Assembly (NCBI RefSeq): GCF_003605635.1
Contig: NZ_QMDW01000008.1
Coordinates: 1 to 64,000, forward strand
From: Halonotius pteroides
GTDB taxonomy: Archaea; Halobacteriota; Halobacteria; Halobacteriales; Haloferacaceae
DNA length: 64,000 bases
Reading direction: 5' to 3'
In this document: positions 28,066 through 37,088 of the stretch, one piece after another
Layout of the letters: each line of letters begins with the position of its first letter
How positions within the stretch are numbered: the stretch's first letter is position 1
Notes under the pieces: generated by a model
What the model saw: the letters and a program-made list of their open reading frames with translations, nothing else
The model's database searches: none
Told to the model about the DNA's origin: nothing
Position numbers and translations under genes: made by a program

Positions 28066-29121
28066 TCAGTTGCTCACGATCTGGCGGGCCCAGTCGTCTA
28101 TCCAGCCGCCGACGTTGCCGACCAGCTCGTCGTAGCTGTAGGTGACGGCTTCGGGCGGTTCAAGCGCGAACTCTCCGAAGTCGCCGCCGGGATCGACCCC
28201 CTCGACAGCGGGAAACTGGACGTTTCGGGTGGCGATCTCGGCTTGGGCTCTCTCGCTCAGCATGAACGACATGAACTCGCGGGCTAGTTCAGGGTTGTCG
28301 GCATTAACAAACTGGGCCATTCCTTCGGGATTGGCATACCCCTGATCGTTGAGGAAACCGACTTGGTGGCGGGAGATGTCGACGTCATCGCCGTGGTAGT
28401 AGACCTGATCAGTGGAGTACGAGACGACCATTGAGGCCTCCTCGTCCTGATAGGCTTCGTATGCTGTCCCCCAATCGGAGAGGATCTGGATCCCATTGTC
28501 AGCCAGTTGGTTCCAGTAGTCGAGATAGCCGTCGGGGCCTTTTTGATTGATTGTCCACAGGAGGAACGCCCGGCCGGGATCGGATCCCTCTGCATTCTGG
28601 GTGAGCAGCTCGTTTTCGTATTGGGGTTTTAGAAGCGTATCAAACGTGGCCGGTTCATCGACCTCCTCGGCGTCGTAGACGAGACTGATGTAGCCCGTGT
28701 CGTAGGGGACAACCCGTCCAGCGGGGTCGAAATCGAGAGCTGATTTGACCGTCTCGCTGCCGTCGATCCGATCGCCGCTGGCCGCAAACAACGAGTCGTC
28801 GAGCTGTTGATCCGCCCGAACAAGCTCGCCTGTGTTGAGGCCAACAAATAGGTCGGCGTCGATCGGTGCACCCTGGGATCGTCGTTGGATGAACTCGTTG
28901 ACACCGTTTTCAGTCGTCTGGAACGTGACGGTCGCCTCGGGGGTTTCGGATTCAAACGCCGATTTGAGCCAGTTGCCTGCCGTCCCGTCGCCGGTAAACG
29001 AGGAGTAGGCGGCGACAGTCAGTGTCTGGCCCGAATCGCTGGGCGTACCGATACAACCCGATAGTGCAGCGAGCCCTGCTACACTCCCGACACCGTGTCT
29101 GAGAAACGTTCGTCGATTCAT
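28066..29121 (-). CDS. Thiamine-type ABC transporter substrate-binding lipoprotein
   Basis: 351 residues. The signal is MNRRTFLRHG followed by a lipobox LSGC near 20-23: Tat-exported and lipid-anchored outside the cell. The mature part has the ThiB/TbpA pattern: DADLFVGLNTGEL, VPYDTGYISLVYDAEEV, SDPGRAFLLWTI and, at the end, NVQFPAVEGVDP with SYDELVGNVGGWIDDWARQI. It should bind thiamine or a phosphate ester of it, judged by family. A TTAAAG TATA-like box lies about 30 bases upstream. I see no TPP riboswitch in the upstream 190 bases. Confidence 0.82.
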   Translation of the reverse strand: MNRRTFLRHGVGSVAGLAALSGCIGTPSDSGQTLTVAAYSSFTGDGTAGNWLKSAFESETPEATVTFQTTENGVNEFIQRRSQGAPIDADLFVGLNTGELVRADQQLDDSLFAASGDRIDGSETVKSALDFDPAGRVVPYDTGYISLVYDAEEVDEPATFDTLLKPQYENELLTQNAEGSDPGRAFLLWTINQKGPDGYLDYWNQLADNGIQILSDWGTAYEAYQDEEASMVVSYSTDQVYYHGDDVDISRHQVGFLNDQGYANPEGMAQFVNADNPELAREFMSFMLSERAQAEIATRNVQFPAVEGVDPGGDFGEFALEPPEAVTYSYDELVGNVGGWIDDWARQIVSN

Positions 29122-29311
29122 ATCTCGGTGATTTCACCCAAGAATACTTTAACCACTCGTTGTGTGTGGTATCAGATTTGTTCACGATGTGCGGTGCAAA
29201 GTGGACAGTGCGAATCGCCCATGGGGATAGTACCCACACTACTGGTATAATTCTCTCAGTACAGTAGCATAGCTCCATAAGAGTAATACAGACTGTAGCT
29301 TTGTTCCGCAC

Positions 29312-29497
29312 ATGAGTGATGAACAGGCAGTGCTCCTTGCACACCTCCGTGCAATCCGCACAGCAGTAGTCGCTGTGGCGGTATCAGTTCTTGCGACTGG
29401 ATTAATCATCAACGAAGAGCCACTGGCATTCCCCCTCTTTGCCATCGGCCTCTTGATCTGTGCGTACGCATTTGTGCCGCCACTCCTTCGCCGATAG
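29312..29497 (+). CDS. Small two-helix membrane protein
   Basis: 61 residues with a short charged N-terminus (MSDEQAVLLAHLRAIRT) and two hydrophobic helices (about 17-33 and 38-55) ending in LLRR. The composition and starting pattern are like small membrane proteins of haloarchaea. It diverges from the thiamine operon. Function unknown. Confidence 0.6.
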   Translation: MSDEQAVLLAHLRAIRTAVVAVAVSVLATGLIINEEPLAFPLFAIGLLICAYAFVPPLLRR

Positions 29498-29888
29498 GTG
29501 TACACCCATCAGCGAGCGGCTTTGCAACCGACGGCGTGACCAGAGTCACAGTGGTGTGCTGGATACACTCTCTATGTGCAGCAGTCAGTATTGGCCCGGA
29601 TCGTCTTTCGGAGAGTTGTTTCACCAGATGAGCCAAGAGCCATGTCGAAAGTATCGTTCGGTGTCTGTAAACGCCAATTTCGAACGCAGTGGCCACCTCA
29701 CCGAGGCGGAGTTCGGTACCACCGTGTTCAGAGAGCACCCATAGCCAACCCGTTGGCCTCGTCAAGAATGGTAGCTGGCACGTTTATGAGCCCACATACG
29801 TTTCAGTGAGCTGAATATTTCTGAGAGTGTGCTAGCCGATCCTACCGCTGCACTGAGTGGTATGTTGCGCAGAGAAGGAGTGTCTCGG
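29498..29888. other. 391-base spacer without a recognisable gene
   Basis: Several short frames are open on both strands but none has a start with a promoter and haloarchaeal composition. I see no repeat, tRNA or structured RNA. Confidence 0.4.
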
Positions 29889-30932
29889 CTACAACTCAGC
29901 GTCCTGTGGTGGCTCAACATCACCCTCGCGGTCAAGGGTTATCAGTGTCAGAAAGCCGAACAGTAGTCCTGGCCAGTATGTCGTCAGCCGGAACAACACC
30001 GCCGCCGTCAACGCCGTCGCCAAGTCAACCGAGTAAAACAGGGTCATGAGCCACGAGAAGGCGGCCTCGTAGGTGCCGCTCCCGCCGGGTGTCGGCGACA
30101 GCGTGGCGATCGTCGAGAGGTTGACGATAAAGTACAGCGGGACGAACGTTGGCGCAAGATCCATCGCAAGAAAGACCACATACAACGAGACGATCTGGGC
30201 GACGATCGCAAGGTGTGAGCCAAGGATCGTCGTTAACAGAAACGAGGAATCCCGGCCAGCCCGCTCAAAGAGGGCCTCCGTTCGGCGCACCCGATCCTGC
30301 AGTGACCCCAAAACGCCTTCGCCCCAACTCACCCGGCGTTCAATCGCCGAGAGGAGACCCAACGCCGCCCGACCAAGGGTTCCGTCGGGCGACCACAGGA
30401 GATAGGCCAGACCGCCGCCAACCAGCAGAATCAGGAGAGCGATCCAACCAACATCGAACAGAAAGCCATGCAGGGAACCAAACAGATAGAGGTAGCCGAC
30501 CCCACCGATCGTGAAGGTGAAAAACGGCACCGCGTTCACCATATCCGAGGAGACGACCGCCGCCAGCGCGCCCTCATACTCCGTATCGGTTGTATCGGCG
30601 ATGATGTATGCCATCACCGGCTCGCCGCCGAACTGTCCGAGCGGCGTAATCGAGTTGAGGAAGTGGCCGCTAAAAAACAGCCGAACCGTCTGCGAGGCGG
30701 TGGCAGTGATCCCCAGTTGCCCGAAAAATCGGTGCCAGACCCACGCCCAGACGAACAGCGACGAGAGGCCAACGGCGATTGCGATCGTAAAGAGTGAGCG
30801 GTCGACACGGCCGAGGGCGCGCAGAAACTCGCGGGTGTCAGCGAAATACAACAGCCCAGCAAACAACAGCAGCGTGACAGCATACCAACCGAGTTCCTGC
30901 CACGTCCAGTCTTGACGACCGGGAAGCGACAT
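29889..30932 (-). CDS. Flippase-like / LPG-synthase-type membrane protein (AglD-like)
   Basis: 347 residues with about eight membrane segments. Family marks of the lysylphosphatidylglycerol-synthase membrane region (UPF0104) are FFSGHFLNSITPLGQFGGEPVMAYI near 86-110 and the conserved TLSPTPGGSGTYEAAF near 275-290. Members include AglD, a dolichol-sugar protein of haloarchaeal N-glycosylation, and proposed lipid flippases. Neighbouring glycosyltransferases support a glycan role. The start ATG is at 30932. Confidence 0.82.
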   Translation of the reverse strand: MSLPGRQDWTWQELGWYAVTLLLFAGLLYFADTREFLRALGRVDRSLFTIAIAVGLSSLFVWAWVWHRFFGQLGITATASQTVRLFFSGHFLNSITPLGQFGGEPVMAYIIADTTDTEYEGALAAVVSSDMVNAVPFFTFTIGGVGYLYLFGSLHGFLFDVGWIALLILLVGGGLAYLLWSPDGTLGRAALGLLSAIERRVSWGEGVLGSLQDRVRRTEALFERAGRDSSFLLTTILGSHLAIVAQIVSLYVVFLAMDLAPTFVPLYFIVNLSTIATLSPTPGGSGTYEAAFSWLMTLFYSVDLATALTAAVLFRLTTYWPGLLFGFLTLITLDREGDVEPPQDAEL

Positions 30933-31044
30933 CGATCAGGCGACCTCCCCGACTGGGGTTGATGTGGCGACCACAGAATGGCGGACGATGGCAAGCATTC
31001 GGTGGTTTGGCAAACACAGGGGAGCCACTTAGATTAGACGGACA

Positions 31045-32430
31045 TCACCGATAGCCCAAGGCCTCGAGTCGCTGTTGGACTTCCTCGTCGGCTTCGGAGG
31101 CTGTCTCATCAGGCGAGCTCCCCTCAACTGTGCTGTCAGCTCCGGGTTCGGCTCCGGTGTCGATCTCGTCGATGGCTGCCCGCAGTGTATCGGGAACCGC
31201 CACGGCCGCACCTGTCTCGCGGTCGACGGCCTGATACCGCGCGTCGCCGTCCTCGCTGACCGATTTGCGGACGGTGATGCCATCGCGGATGAGATACCGG
31301 TGTTTTCGGTAGTAGTCGTCCCACGCGTTGCTCGGAATGAACCCCGTGAAATTCTCCGGGAACTGACAGCCGCCGCGAACCGTCTCGGCAAATATCTCGT
31401 CGGGTTCCGGCGCAAGGCCGGCGTAGTACGGTACAAGCTCGTTGAGCTGCCGGAGTTCAAACAACCGGTCGTGGCGGGTGCCCGCGAGGTTGGGATGATC
31501 GACAAACAACACCGTCTCGATAACGGGATCGATCGTCGTGAACTGGTGGCCGAACAAGCCGTCGTCCTCACCGAGGGCCTGGCCGTGATCAGACAGCACG
31601 ACAACGACGGTGTCGTCGGCAACGCCGTTGGCAGCAAGGCTGTCGGTAATCCGGCCAACCAGGTCGTCGGTGTAGTCGACAGAGGCGTCGTAGATCCGCC
31701 GGAGCGCCTCGAAGTCGGGGTCGTCCATCGTAAACAGATCCTTCTGTCGCTGGGGGATGTCAGCGGTGTCGCCCACGCCGTGTGTGTCGAGATACTCGCC
31801 CGGCGGGTGGTAGGGTTCGTGGGGCTCCATCAGATTGACATAGCAAAAAAACGGGTCATCGGCGGGGTGGGCGTCAAGATAGGATTCGACCGCGGCGACC
31901 GTCTCCTCGGATTTACAGGAGTCGTCGACACCGAACAGCCGGAAGGCCCGGTCGAGCTGGCGGCCGATCACACGTTTCGGGAGCGTCCCAAGCGAGTCGT
32001 ACAGTTTTGTTGAGAGCTTTGAAAGCCGCTGGCTGATGGTGTTGTCGGCGGTTCCGAGGAAGTTCTCGACGTAATCGAAGCCCTCGGTCATCCCCTTATG
32101 TGGGGTGATCCAGATGTTCGAGGTGACCGCGGCGGTGTCGTAGCCGGCGTCGGCAAACGCCGAGATGAACGTTTCGTGGCTCCCGTCGAAGTAGCTCCGG
32201 GCGTGGGTTGTGCCGTGTTCCCACGGGTATCGGCCGGTGAACATCGAGGCGTGGGAGGGCAGCGTCCACGGGGCCTGGGTGACGGCGTCATCGAAGACGA
32301 CGGCGTCGTCGGCGAGGGCCCCGAGACTGTCGGTGAACCCGATATCGTCGTTGTAGACGGAGAGCCGATCCTTTCGCAGGGAATCCAACACGAGGAAGAC
32401 GACGTTGTTCGGCCCCGTGATCTCGGTCAT
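31045..32430 (-). CDS. Sulfatase-superfamily protein with Thr in place of the sulfatase Cys
   Basis: 461 residues of the alkaline-phosphatase superfamily. Metal-site motif VFLVLDSLRKDRLSVY near 9-24, nucleophile region PWTLPSHASMFTG near 54-66, VVLSDHGQALGEDDGLFGHQ near 255-274, and an acidic Glu/Asp-rich tail. The classical C/S-x-P-x-R is here T-L-P-S-H, so formylglycine cannot form; a Thr nucleophile suggests phosphodiesterase- or phosphotransferase-like chemistry. It has no signal peptide and is followed by glycosyltransferases on the other strand. Confidence 0.8.
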   Translation of the reverse strand: MTEITGPNNVVFLVLDSLRKDRLSVYNDDIGFTDSLGALADDAVVFDDAVTQAPWTLPSHASMFTGRYPWEHGTTHARSYFDGSHETFISAFADAGYDTAAVTSNIWITPHKGMTEGFDYVENFLGTADNTISQRLSKLSTKLYDSLGTLPKRVIGRQLDRAFRLFGVDDSCKSEETVAAVESYLDAHPADDPFFCYVNLMEPHEPYHPPGEYLDTHGVGDTADIPQRQKDLFTMDDPDFEALRRIYDASVDYTDDLVGRITDSLAANGVADDTVVVVLSDHGQALGEDDGLFGHQFTTIDPVIETVLFVDHPNLAGTRHDRLFELRQLNELVPYYAGLAPEPDEIFAETVRGGCQFPENFTGFIPSNAWDDYYRKHRYLIRDGITVRKSVSEDGDARYQAVDRETGAAVAVPDTLRAAIDEIDTGAEPGADSTVEGSSPDETASEADEEVQQRLEALGYR

Positions 32431-32566
32431 ACCCCCGGCTATGGCCAGCGGGTAATTAGTAACTCGGATTGCTGTTTTGACGGCACCACGGTCGACTGTC
32501 GATGACGCCTGGCGATCACTCTCACGGGCGGCTTATATGGGCGGAGTGGATTGACACAGCCAGCGA

Positions 32567-33532
32567 ATGATCGAGAAGGTCGCAATCGTCTACTGGTGTG
32601 ACGGCGCGGGCCACGCGGCCCGGAGCATCCCGGTCGCCAAGGAGTTTCGGTCGCGGGGCATCGAGGTGGCGATCGGCGGCGGCGGCCCCGGCGAGCGGTT
32701 CGTTGAGCTCAACGGTTTCGACCAGCCGGCGTTCACGAGCGTCACTGTCGAAGGAAACACCCCGAAAGCGTTCCTCGAACACACGCTGTTCGATCTCGCC
32801 CCATCCTCGGTGCGTCGCCTCCGGGAGGTCACCGGGTGGCTTCGCGAGGCCGATCCCGACGTGGTGATCACCGACGACATCTTTGCCGGGCTGGCGGCAG
32901 CCCATCTCGATCTCGACTTCTATCGGATCGATCATCTGACGACCGACCTCTTTGGGCCGGTGTGGGGCACCCCGCTGGCGGTTTACAATCAGGTCTCCCT
33001 GCAGTTCGCCGAGGGGATCATCGTCACCTCGCTGTGGCCGGATGATCCCGCCCCTGAGGGGACGACCCGCGTTGGCCCACTGGCTCAGGAGGGCGACCCC
33101 GAGGAAGCTGTTGAGCCCTACGACGTGCTGTTGAACCCTGGCAGCCACGGCGAGAACTTTGCGACGATCCGCGACCGACTGAACGCGGACGGCTACGATG
33201 TTCGCACCGTCGGCGACGACGACTGGGAGACCAAGCCGACGATGACGCCGTACACCGCCGCCGCCGACGTTGTCGTCTGCACCGGCTTTTCCTCGATCGC
33301 CGACACCGTCGTCGCCGGCACGCCGTGTGTGATCTACCCCTTCCTACCGTTCCAACAGGCCCTCGCAGAGCGTGTTGAGGCCAAACACATAGCCGGGATC
33401 TCGATGGCAACAACTGTCGACCGCGTGATCGACCGCGTTGAGAGCTACGTCAACAGCGATATCGCACCCGACTACGAAAACGGCGCGCCGGCGTTTGTTG
33501 ACACCGTACTCGCCGATGGAACGCCGCCCTGA
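32567..33532 (+). CDS. MurG/UGT-like glycosyltransferase
   Basis: 321 residues. It opens with VAIVYWCDGAGHAARSIPVAKEFRSRG, the glycan-acceptor loop of GT1/GT28 enzymes (GxGH). The C-terminal half has CTGFSSIADTVVAGTPCVIYPFLPFQQALAERV, the nucleotide-sugar-binding site (near 244-276). It would transfer a sugar to a lipid or polymer at the inner face. Part of a small glycan cluster. Confidence 0.83.
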   Translation: MIEKVAIVYWCDGAGHAARSIPVAKEFRSRGIEVAIGGGGPGERFVELNGFDQPAFTSVTVEGNTPKAFLEHTLFDLAPSSVRRLREVTGWLREADPDVVITDDIFAGLAAAHLDLDFYRIDHLTTDLFGPVWGTPLAVYNQVSLQFAEGIIVTSLWPDDPAPEGTTRVGPLAQEGDPEEAVEPYDVLLNPGSHGENFATIRDRLNADGYDVRTVGDDDWETKPTMTPYTAAADVVVCTGFSSIADTVVAGTPCVIYPFLPFQQALAERVEAKHIAGISMATTVDRVIDRVESYVNSDIAPDYENGAPAFVDTVLADGTPP

Positions 33533-33606
33533 GCAGCGTGTCGGCCGGCAGCGGCGATCCCGGCAGATTGAAACGGGATGACACGCATACGCCGACATAG
33601 ACGCAT

Positions 33607-34680
33607 ATGAGAATCGGCTTCTTCACCGATAGCTACTTTCCGGGGATCGATGGCGTCACCTACACGATCAACACGTGGCGCGAACGGCTGGAATCCCGGG
33701 GCCACGATGTCTTCGTTATCTACCCTGACAGCGACCACGAGCCGGGGGCCAACGAGTTTCCGGTGCCGTCGCTGCCGAACCCGTTTTATGCGCCGTATCG
33801 GCTGCCCCTCTACCGGCGGCTCACAACATTACCCGAGCTTGATGTGGTTCACTGCCACGGGCCGGCAACGACAGGGCTGTTGGGGCGGCGGTATGCGGCC
33901 AAACATGAGCTTCGATCCGTCTATACACACCACACTCCGATCGAGGACTATCTTATTCGGGCACTCAAATTCGACGGGCTCGCACAGGTGGTCGGACAGG
34001 GCTACGTCGCCTACGAAACCCAGTTTCTCCGCTCGTTTGACTGTGTCACCGCCTCGACCTCGAAGATCAGGCGCGATGTCGACCACGAGAAGCTCCCGGT
34101 CGGCATCGAGCTGGACACGTTTACGCCGCAGTCCGAATCGCTGTTTACCGATTCCCGGCCCATCATCGGCTACAGCGGCCGGATGACAAAAAAGAAAAAC
34201 GTCGACGAGATCCTCCGGGTCGCCACCGAAACGCCAGACTACCGCTACGTGTTGGTCGGCGAGGGGCCAGCACGGCCACAGCTCGAACAGCAGGCACCGG
34301 CCAACGTCGAATTCCGTGATTTCCTCCCCCGAGAGCAGCTGCCGACCTTCTATAGCTCACTGGATGTCTTCGTAACCGCCTCGACCTGTGACACACTCGG
34401 GCTGTCGACGCTGGAGGCCAACGCCTGTGGAACGCCTGTCGCTGCCGCCAACGTCCAGCCGTTCCGGGAGACAATCGGCCCCGACAACGGCGCACGCTTC
34501 GAGTACGGCGACCTCGAGGAGATGGGGGCAGCGATCGAGAACTGTCTCACCACCGACCGCCAGACGCGGGCCACCGTCGAGCGGTTTGCGGTCGATCGGA
34601 CGATCGACGATCTGGAAGCAATCTACCGCGGCGAGCCTGTCGCCATCGACGACCGCCAGCGGGTTCCATCGTCGCCCTGA
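33607..34680 (+). CDS. GT4-family glycosyltransferase
   Basis: 357 residues of the GT-B GT4 family. N-terminus MRIGFFTDSYFPGIDGVTYTIN, then VYTHHTPIEDYL near 107, GYSGRMTKKKNVDEILRVA near 188-206 and TCDTLGLSTLEANACGTPVAA near 262-282 (donor-binding loop). It uses a nucleotide-activated sugar to extend a lipid-linked glycan or glycolipid. It follows the MurG-like gene by 74 bases. Confidence 0.86.
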   Translation: MRIGFFTDSYFPGIDGVTYTINTWRERLESRGHDVFVIYPDSDHEPGANEFPVPSLPNPFYAPYRLPLYRRLTTLPELDVVHCHGPATTGLLGRRYAAKHELRSVYTHHTPIEDYLIRALKFDGLAQVVGQGYVAYETQFLRSFDCVTASTSKIRRDVDHEKLPVGIELDTFTPQSESLFTDSRPIIGYSGRMTKKKNVDEILRVATETPDYRYVLVGEGPARPQLEQQAPANVEFRDFLPREQLPTFYSSLDVFVTASTCDTLGLSTLEANACGTPVAAANVQPFRETIGPDNGARFEYGDLEEMGAAIENCLTTDRQTRATVERFAVDRTIDDLEAIYRGEPVAIDDRQRVPSSP

Positions 34681-34710
34681 CCGCGCGATCCGGCGGGACA
34701 GTGAACAACA

Positions 34711-34719
34711 CTTAATTTG
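34711..34719 (+). promoter_or_regulatory. TATA box ahead of the coupled leader ORF
   Basis: CTTAATTTG, about 27 bases before the ATG at 34741. It predicts transcription starting at the small ORF, not at the larger gene. Confidence 0.5.
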
Positions 34720-34740
34720 ATTCCCGAATCCACATAGGGT

Positions 34741-34821
34741 ATGCACACGCTCGCCCACGCCGCGTCGCCCGCCGGCTGCGACCCGGCCCCATCGCGCCGC
34801 CGGCCGCTGATCGCCGGATGA
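34741..34821 (+). CDS. Short leader ORF overlapping the next gene by ATGA
   Basis: 26 codons starting at the position predicted by the TATA box and ending with a TGA that overlaps the ATG of the gene at 34818. The peptide starts MHTLAHAASPAG and ends RRRPLIAG, with no known family. The gene downstream has no Shine-Dalgarno, so its translation may depend on reading through this ORF. A sequencing frameshift that splits one protein is an alternative. Confidence 0.4.
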   Translation: MHTLAHAASPAGCDPAPSRRRPLIAG

Positions 34822-35498
34822 TCTTCGGTGCCTTGGTGACCGTCAGCCTCCGGGCGGTCGCCACAGCGGTCGCCTCAGCCCGTAATATCGTGGTGACGAC
34901 GACCGCACTCGACACCGTCACCGCCGAGAAGCCGGTGACGATCCTCGCGCCAGTCGTTGCTGTGCTCGGCGCGATCGGCGCTGTGTTCAAACCCGGCGAG
35001 GCCATCGCCGACAGCGACCTGTTTCGATGGGTTCGAAGCCTGCTACCGCACGCCGAGCAGGCCGCAAATAATCGGGGCTTCTACACCACCTATACGATCC
35101 GTCCCGAGGCAGAAGCCGTCGGTGTCTGGCAGGGCTCGCTGGACGAGCTTGAGGCGACGCTCCGGGAGAACGGCTATCATTTCGGGCTCCTGGCGTCGCA
35201 TAAACAGCTGCCTGATGGGCGGCGAGAGGTCAGCAGCTGGGTCGATGTCGGCGGGCCGGTCTGTTCGGGGGTGCTCGGCGTGCTTGAACTCCAGTTGCGA
35301 ACGTGGCAGACCCACATCACGGTGTTTGAGTGTGCCGACGGCGACGATTATCTCGTGACAGCCCACCACGAGCGGGCGGCGTACTCGGCACTGACCGCCT
35401 ACTGGCATCTCCGCGGCCGGGATCTCAACGTTGAGAAGGGTCGCCGGATCGTTGCCGAGCAGTTGGCCGACGAGACACGCTTTGAGCCGGTTGACTGA
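34818..35498 (+). CDS. Conserved hypothetical protein with N-terminal membrane segments
   Basis: 226 residues. Two hydrophobic stretches lie near residues 1-25 and 38-58 (VTILAPVVAVLGAIGAVF). The rest is a soluble domain with YTTYTIRPEAEAVGVW, a LASHKQLPDGRREVSSWVDVG loop and VTAHHERAAYSALTAYWHLRG. I do not recognise a family with a function. It begins inside the stop codon of the leader ORF. Confidence 0.65.
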   Translation: MIFGALVTVSLRAVATAVASARNIVVTTTALDTVTAEKPVTILAPVVAVLGAIGAVFKPGEAIADSDLFRWVRSLLPHAEQAANNRGFYTTYTIRPEAEAVGVWQGSLDELEATLRENGYHFGLLASHKQLPDGRREVSSWVDVGGPVCSGVLGVLELQLRTWQTHITVFECADGDDYLVTAHHERAAYSALTAYWHLRGRDLNVEKGRRIVAEQLADETRFEPVD

Positions 35499-35503
35499 TC
35501 ACA

Positions 35504-36001
35504 TTACGTGTCCGCGGAACCACGGTGATATCGGAGATACCACGCCGACGCCGCGACGCCAGCAGCAACGACAACCGGCCATCGATCCGTTGACAGAAAC
35601 AGCCCATCGAAAACGGGCCGGTAGGTCGTCAGCGGCCACAGCACGAATTTCATGCGGCCGGCTGGAAACGCCAGCAACGAGTCGAGGACGAGATGTGATC
35701 CTGCACCCACTCCAAGGAGGCCAGACACACGCCACCGGTCGGTGCGTCGAACGACGGTGACACCGAGCAACACCGACACCAGCGTGCCACCGACCGTGTG
35801 GAGCGCGCCCCAATCGAAGGGCAACCCAAGCCAAGCCTCCAGCCGCCATGACGGAACGAGGAGTCGGATCTTGGTGAGATCAGGGATGAACGCGCCCATC
35901 ATCGCAACAGTCACATACGGCGGCGTCAGCCACCGGTACCGGACAGACAACCCCACCGCAAGGGTGTAGGCAACCAACGCGTGGGTCAGGAGATCCGGCA
36001 T
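35504..36001 (-). CDS. Membrane-bound metal-dependent hydrolase-like (YdjM/DUF457)
   Basis: 165 residues, four hydrophobic segments. MPDLLTHALVAYTL and GAFIPDLTKI near 35-45 then DWGALHTVGGTL and GAGSHLVLDSLLAF are the histidine/aspartate motifs of the DUF457/YdjM family. These are predicted inner-membrane hydrolases whose substrate is unknown. The start is at the ATG at 36001; upstream residues are not family-like. Confidence 0.78.
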   Translation of the reverse strand: MPDLLTHALVAYTLAVGLSVRYRWLTPPYVTVAMMGAFIPDLTKIRLLVPSWRLEAWLGLPFDWGALHTVGGTLVSVLLGVTVVRRTDRWRVSGLLGVGAGSHLVLDSLLAFPAGRMKFVLWPLTTYRPVFDGLFLSTDRWPVVVAAGVAASAWYLRYHRGSADT

Positions 36002-36076
36002 TGAACGACAGTTTTCCTCGTCGTGTTTTGTCGTTGTGGTTTGCTGTGCCGACGGCTCGCACAATCGAGGCGGCTC

Positions 36077-36086
36077 GGTAAATACA
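36077..36086 (+). promoter_or_regulatory. TATA-like box for the zinc-motif protein
   Basis: GGTAAATACA centred about 32 bases before the GTG at 36113; it fits a leaderless GTG start. Confidence 0.4.
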
Positions 36087-36112
36087 AATGGATAGCCACC
36101 AACAGCAGGGAC

Positions 36113-36529
36113 GTGTCGAACCCCTCACGCGATCCTGATCGGCCCGAAGCCACCGTCGACGAGGCCGCCGGATCCGCCGACAATACGCCGACGGTCACGT
36201 GTGGTCAGTGCGACCGCACGTGGGAACTCGAATACGAACTCGACGCACTGTATGCCGGCAACCAAGCCTTCGAGCAGTTTGCCCTCGATCACAAGCGGCA
36301 TACGGGCCATTTCCCTGACGACGTAACCCCCTGGGTCGCCGACTGCGATCGTTGTCCCGCGGTCGAACAGTATCTCGACGAAGAGCCGGCCCGGCGGTGG
36401 GCCGAAACCCATGCCCGCCACACCACCCATCCGGTGTCGCTTACCCACAAACCGAGTGAGGTGGCGGTGACCGTTGCTACCGACGACAATCAGGACGCGG
36501 CTCCGACAGCCGAACACGAATCAGAGTAG
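36113..36529 (+). CDS. Small zinc-motif haloarchaeal protein
   Basis: 138 residues with a GTG start. After an acidic N-terminus, CGQCDRTWELEYELDALYAGNQAFEQFALDHKRHTGHF and CDRCPAVEQYL carry two CxxC pairs and several His (HARHTTHP), a plausible zinc site. I recognise the pattern from haloarchaea but no activity is known. It shares a divergent region with the DUF457-like gene. Confidence 0.65.
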   Translation: MSNPSRDPDRPEATVDEAAGSADNTPTVTCGQCDRTWELEYELDALYAGNQAFEQFALDHKRHTGHFPDDVTPWVADCDRCPAVEQYLDEEPARRWAETHARHTTHPVSLTHKPSEVAVTVATDDNQDAAPTAEHESE

Positions 36530-36574
36530 ATCGGCGTCGACACCACCAGAGCCTTGTTGAGGATGTCCGACCAG

Positions 36575-36928
36575 CTAGTCGCCGGTTGCGGTCTCAACTG
36601 CGTCCTCGGCCAGCCAGTCGTCGGCCCACGACTCAATCTCATCGAACACCGGGCACAGCGACTGCCCTTTCGCTGTCAGGCTGTAGTAGGTTGCTACGGG
36701 TGCGTCCTCCTCCAGCCGGCGGTCGACGAAGCCGGTTTCCTGGAGATCACCGAGAACCCGCGAGAGCGTCCGGGAGTTGGCGTCCGTCGAGCGTTTGAGC
36801 TCGTTGAACCGCTTTTCGCCGTCTTGGAGATCATGCAGAATCACAAGTCGCCACGGTGAGCCGATCTGTTCGATCGATTCAACGACCGGACACGGATCAG
36901 TCGCTTCGACTGTCGAATGCGTTGTCAT
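36575..36928 (-). CDS. HxlR-family winged-helix regulator
   Basis: 117 residues. CPVVESIEQIGSPWRLVILHDLQDGEKRFNELKRSTD near 13-48, then RTLSRVLGDLQETGFVDRR near 53-71 and YYSLTAKGQSL, is the HxlR winged helix. A Cys at residue 13 lies at the position where several HxlR members sense redox or electrophiles. It diverges from the doxX-like gene, its likely target, with a 160-base spacer carrying repeated GGTTGC motifs. Confidence 0.87.
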   Translation of the reverse strand: MTTHSTVEATDPCPVVESIEQIGSPWRLVILHDLQDGEKRFNELKRSTDANSRTLSRVLGDLQETGFVDRRLEEDAPVATYYSLTAKGQSLCPVFDEIESWADDWLAEDAVETATGD

Positions 36929-37030
36929 TAATTATGTGCTGGCACCGGATCAGCAAAATCGTTCCGCCGGTCGCGCCGCTGTGGCCGCGTGGGATCGACA
37001 CCCCATGTGCCAGTGGCACAGCCGTTACCC

Positions 37031-37086
37031 GGTTGCTGGTGTGTCCGGGAACCGATATATAGGTTGCAGCCGTACGACTGGTTGCA
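37031..37086 (+). repeat. Repeated GGTTGC motifs in the doxX-like promoter
   Basis: GGTTGCA occurs at 37062-37068 and 37080-37086, with an imperfect copy GGTTGCT at 37031-37037. Two copies bracket the predicted transcription start just after the TATA box, where a repressor such as the adjacent HxlR protein could sit. Confidence 0.35.
37054..37063 (+). promoter_or_regulatory. TATA box of the doxX-like gene
   Basis: GATATATAGG, about 30 bases before the ATG at 37089; leaderless transcript expected. Confidence 0.55.
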
Positions 37087-37088
37087 AA

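Noticed and set aside
29122-29311. TPP riboswitch upstream of the thiamine-type transporter
   Set aside because: The conserved CUGAGA / ACCUGA elements are not present in the right arrangement on the transcribed strand.
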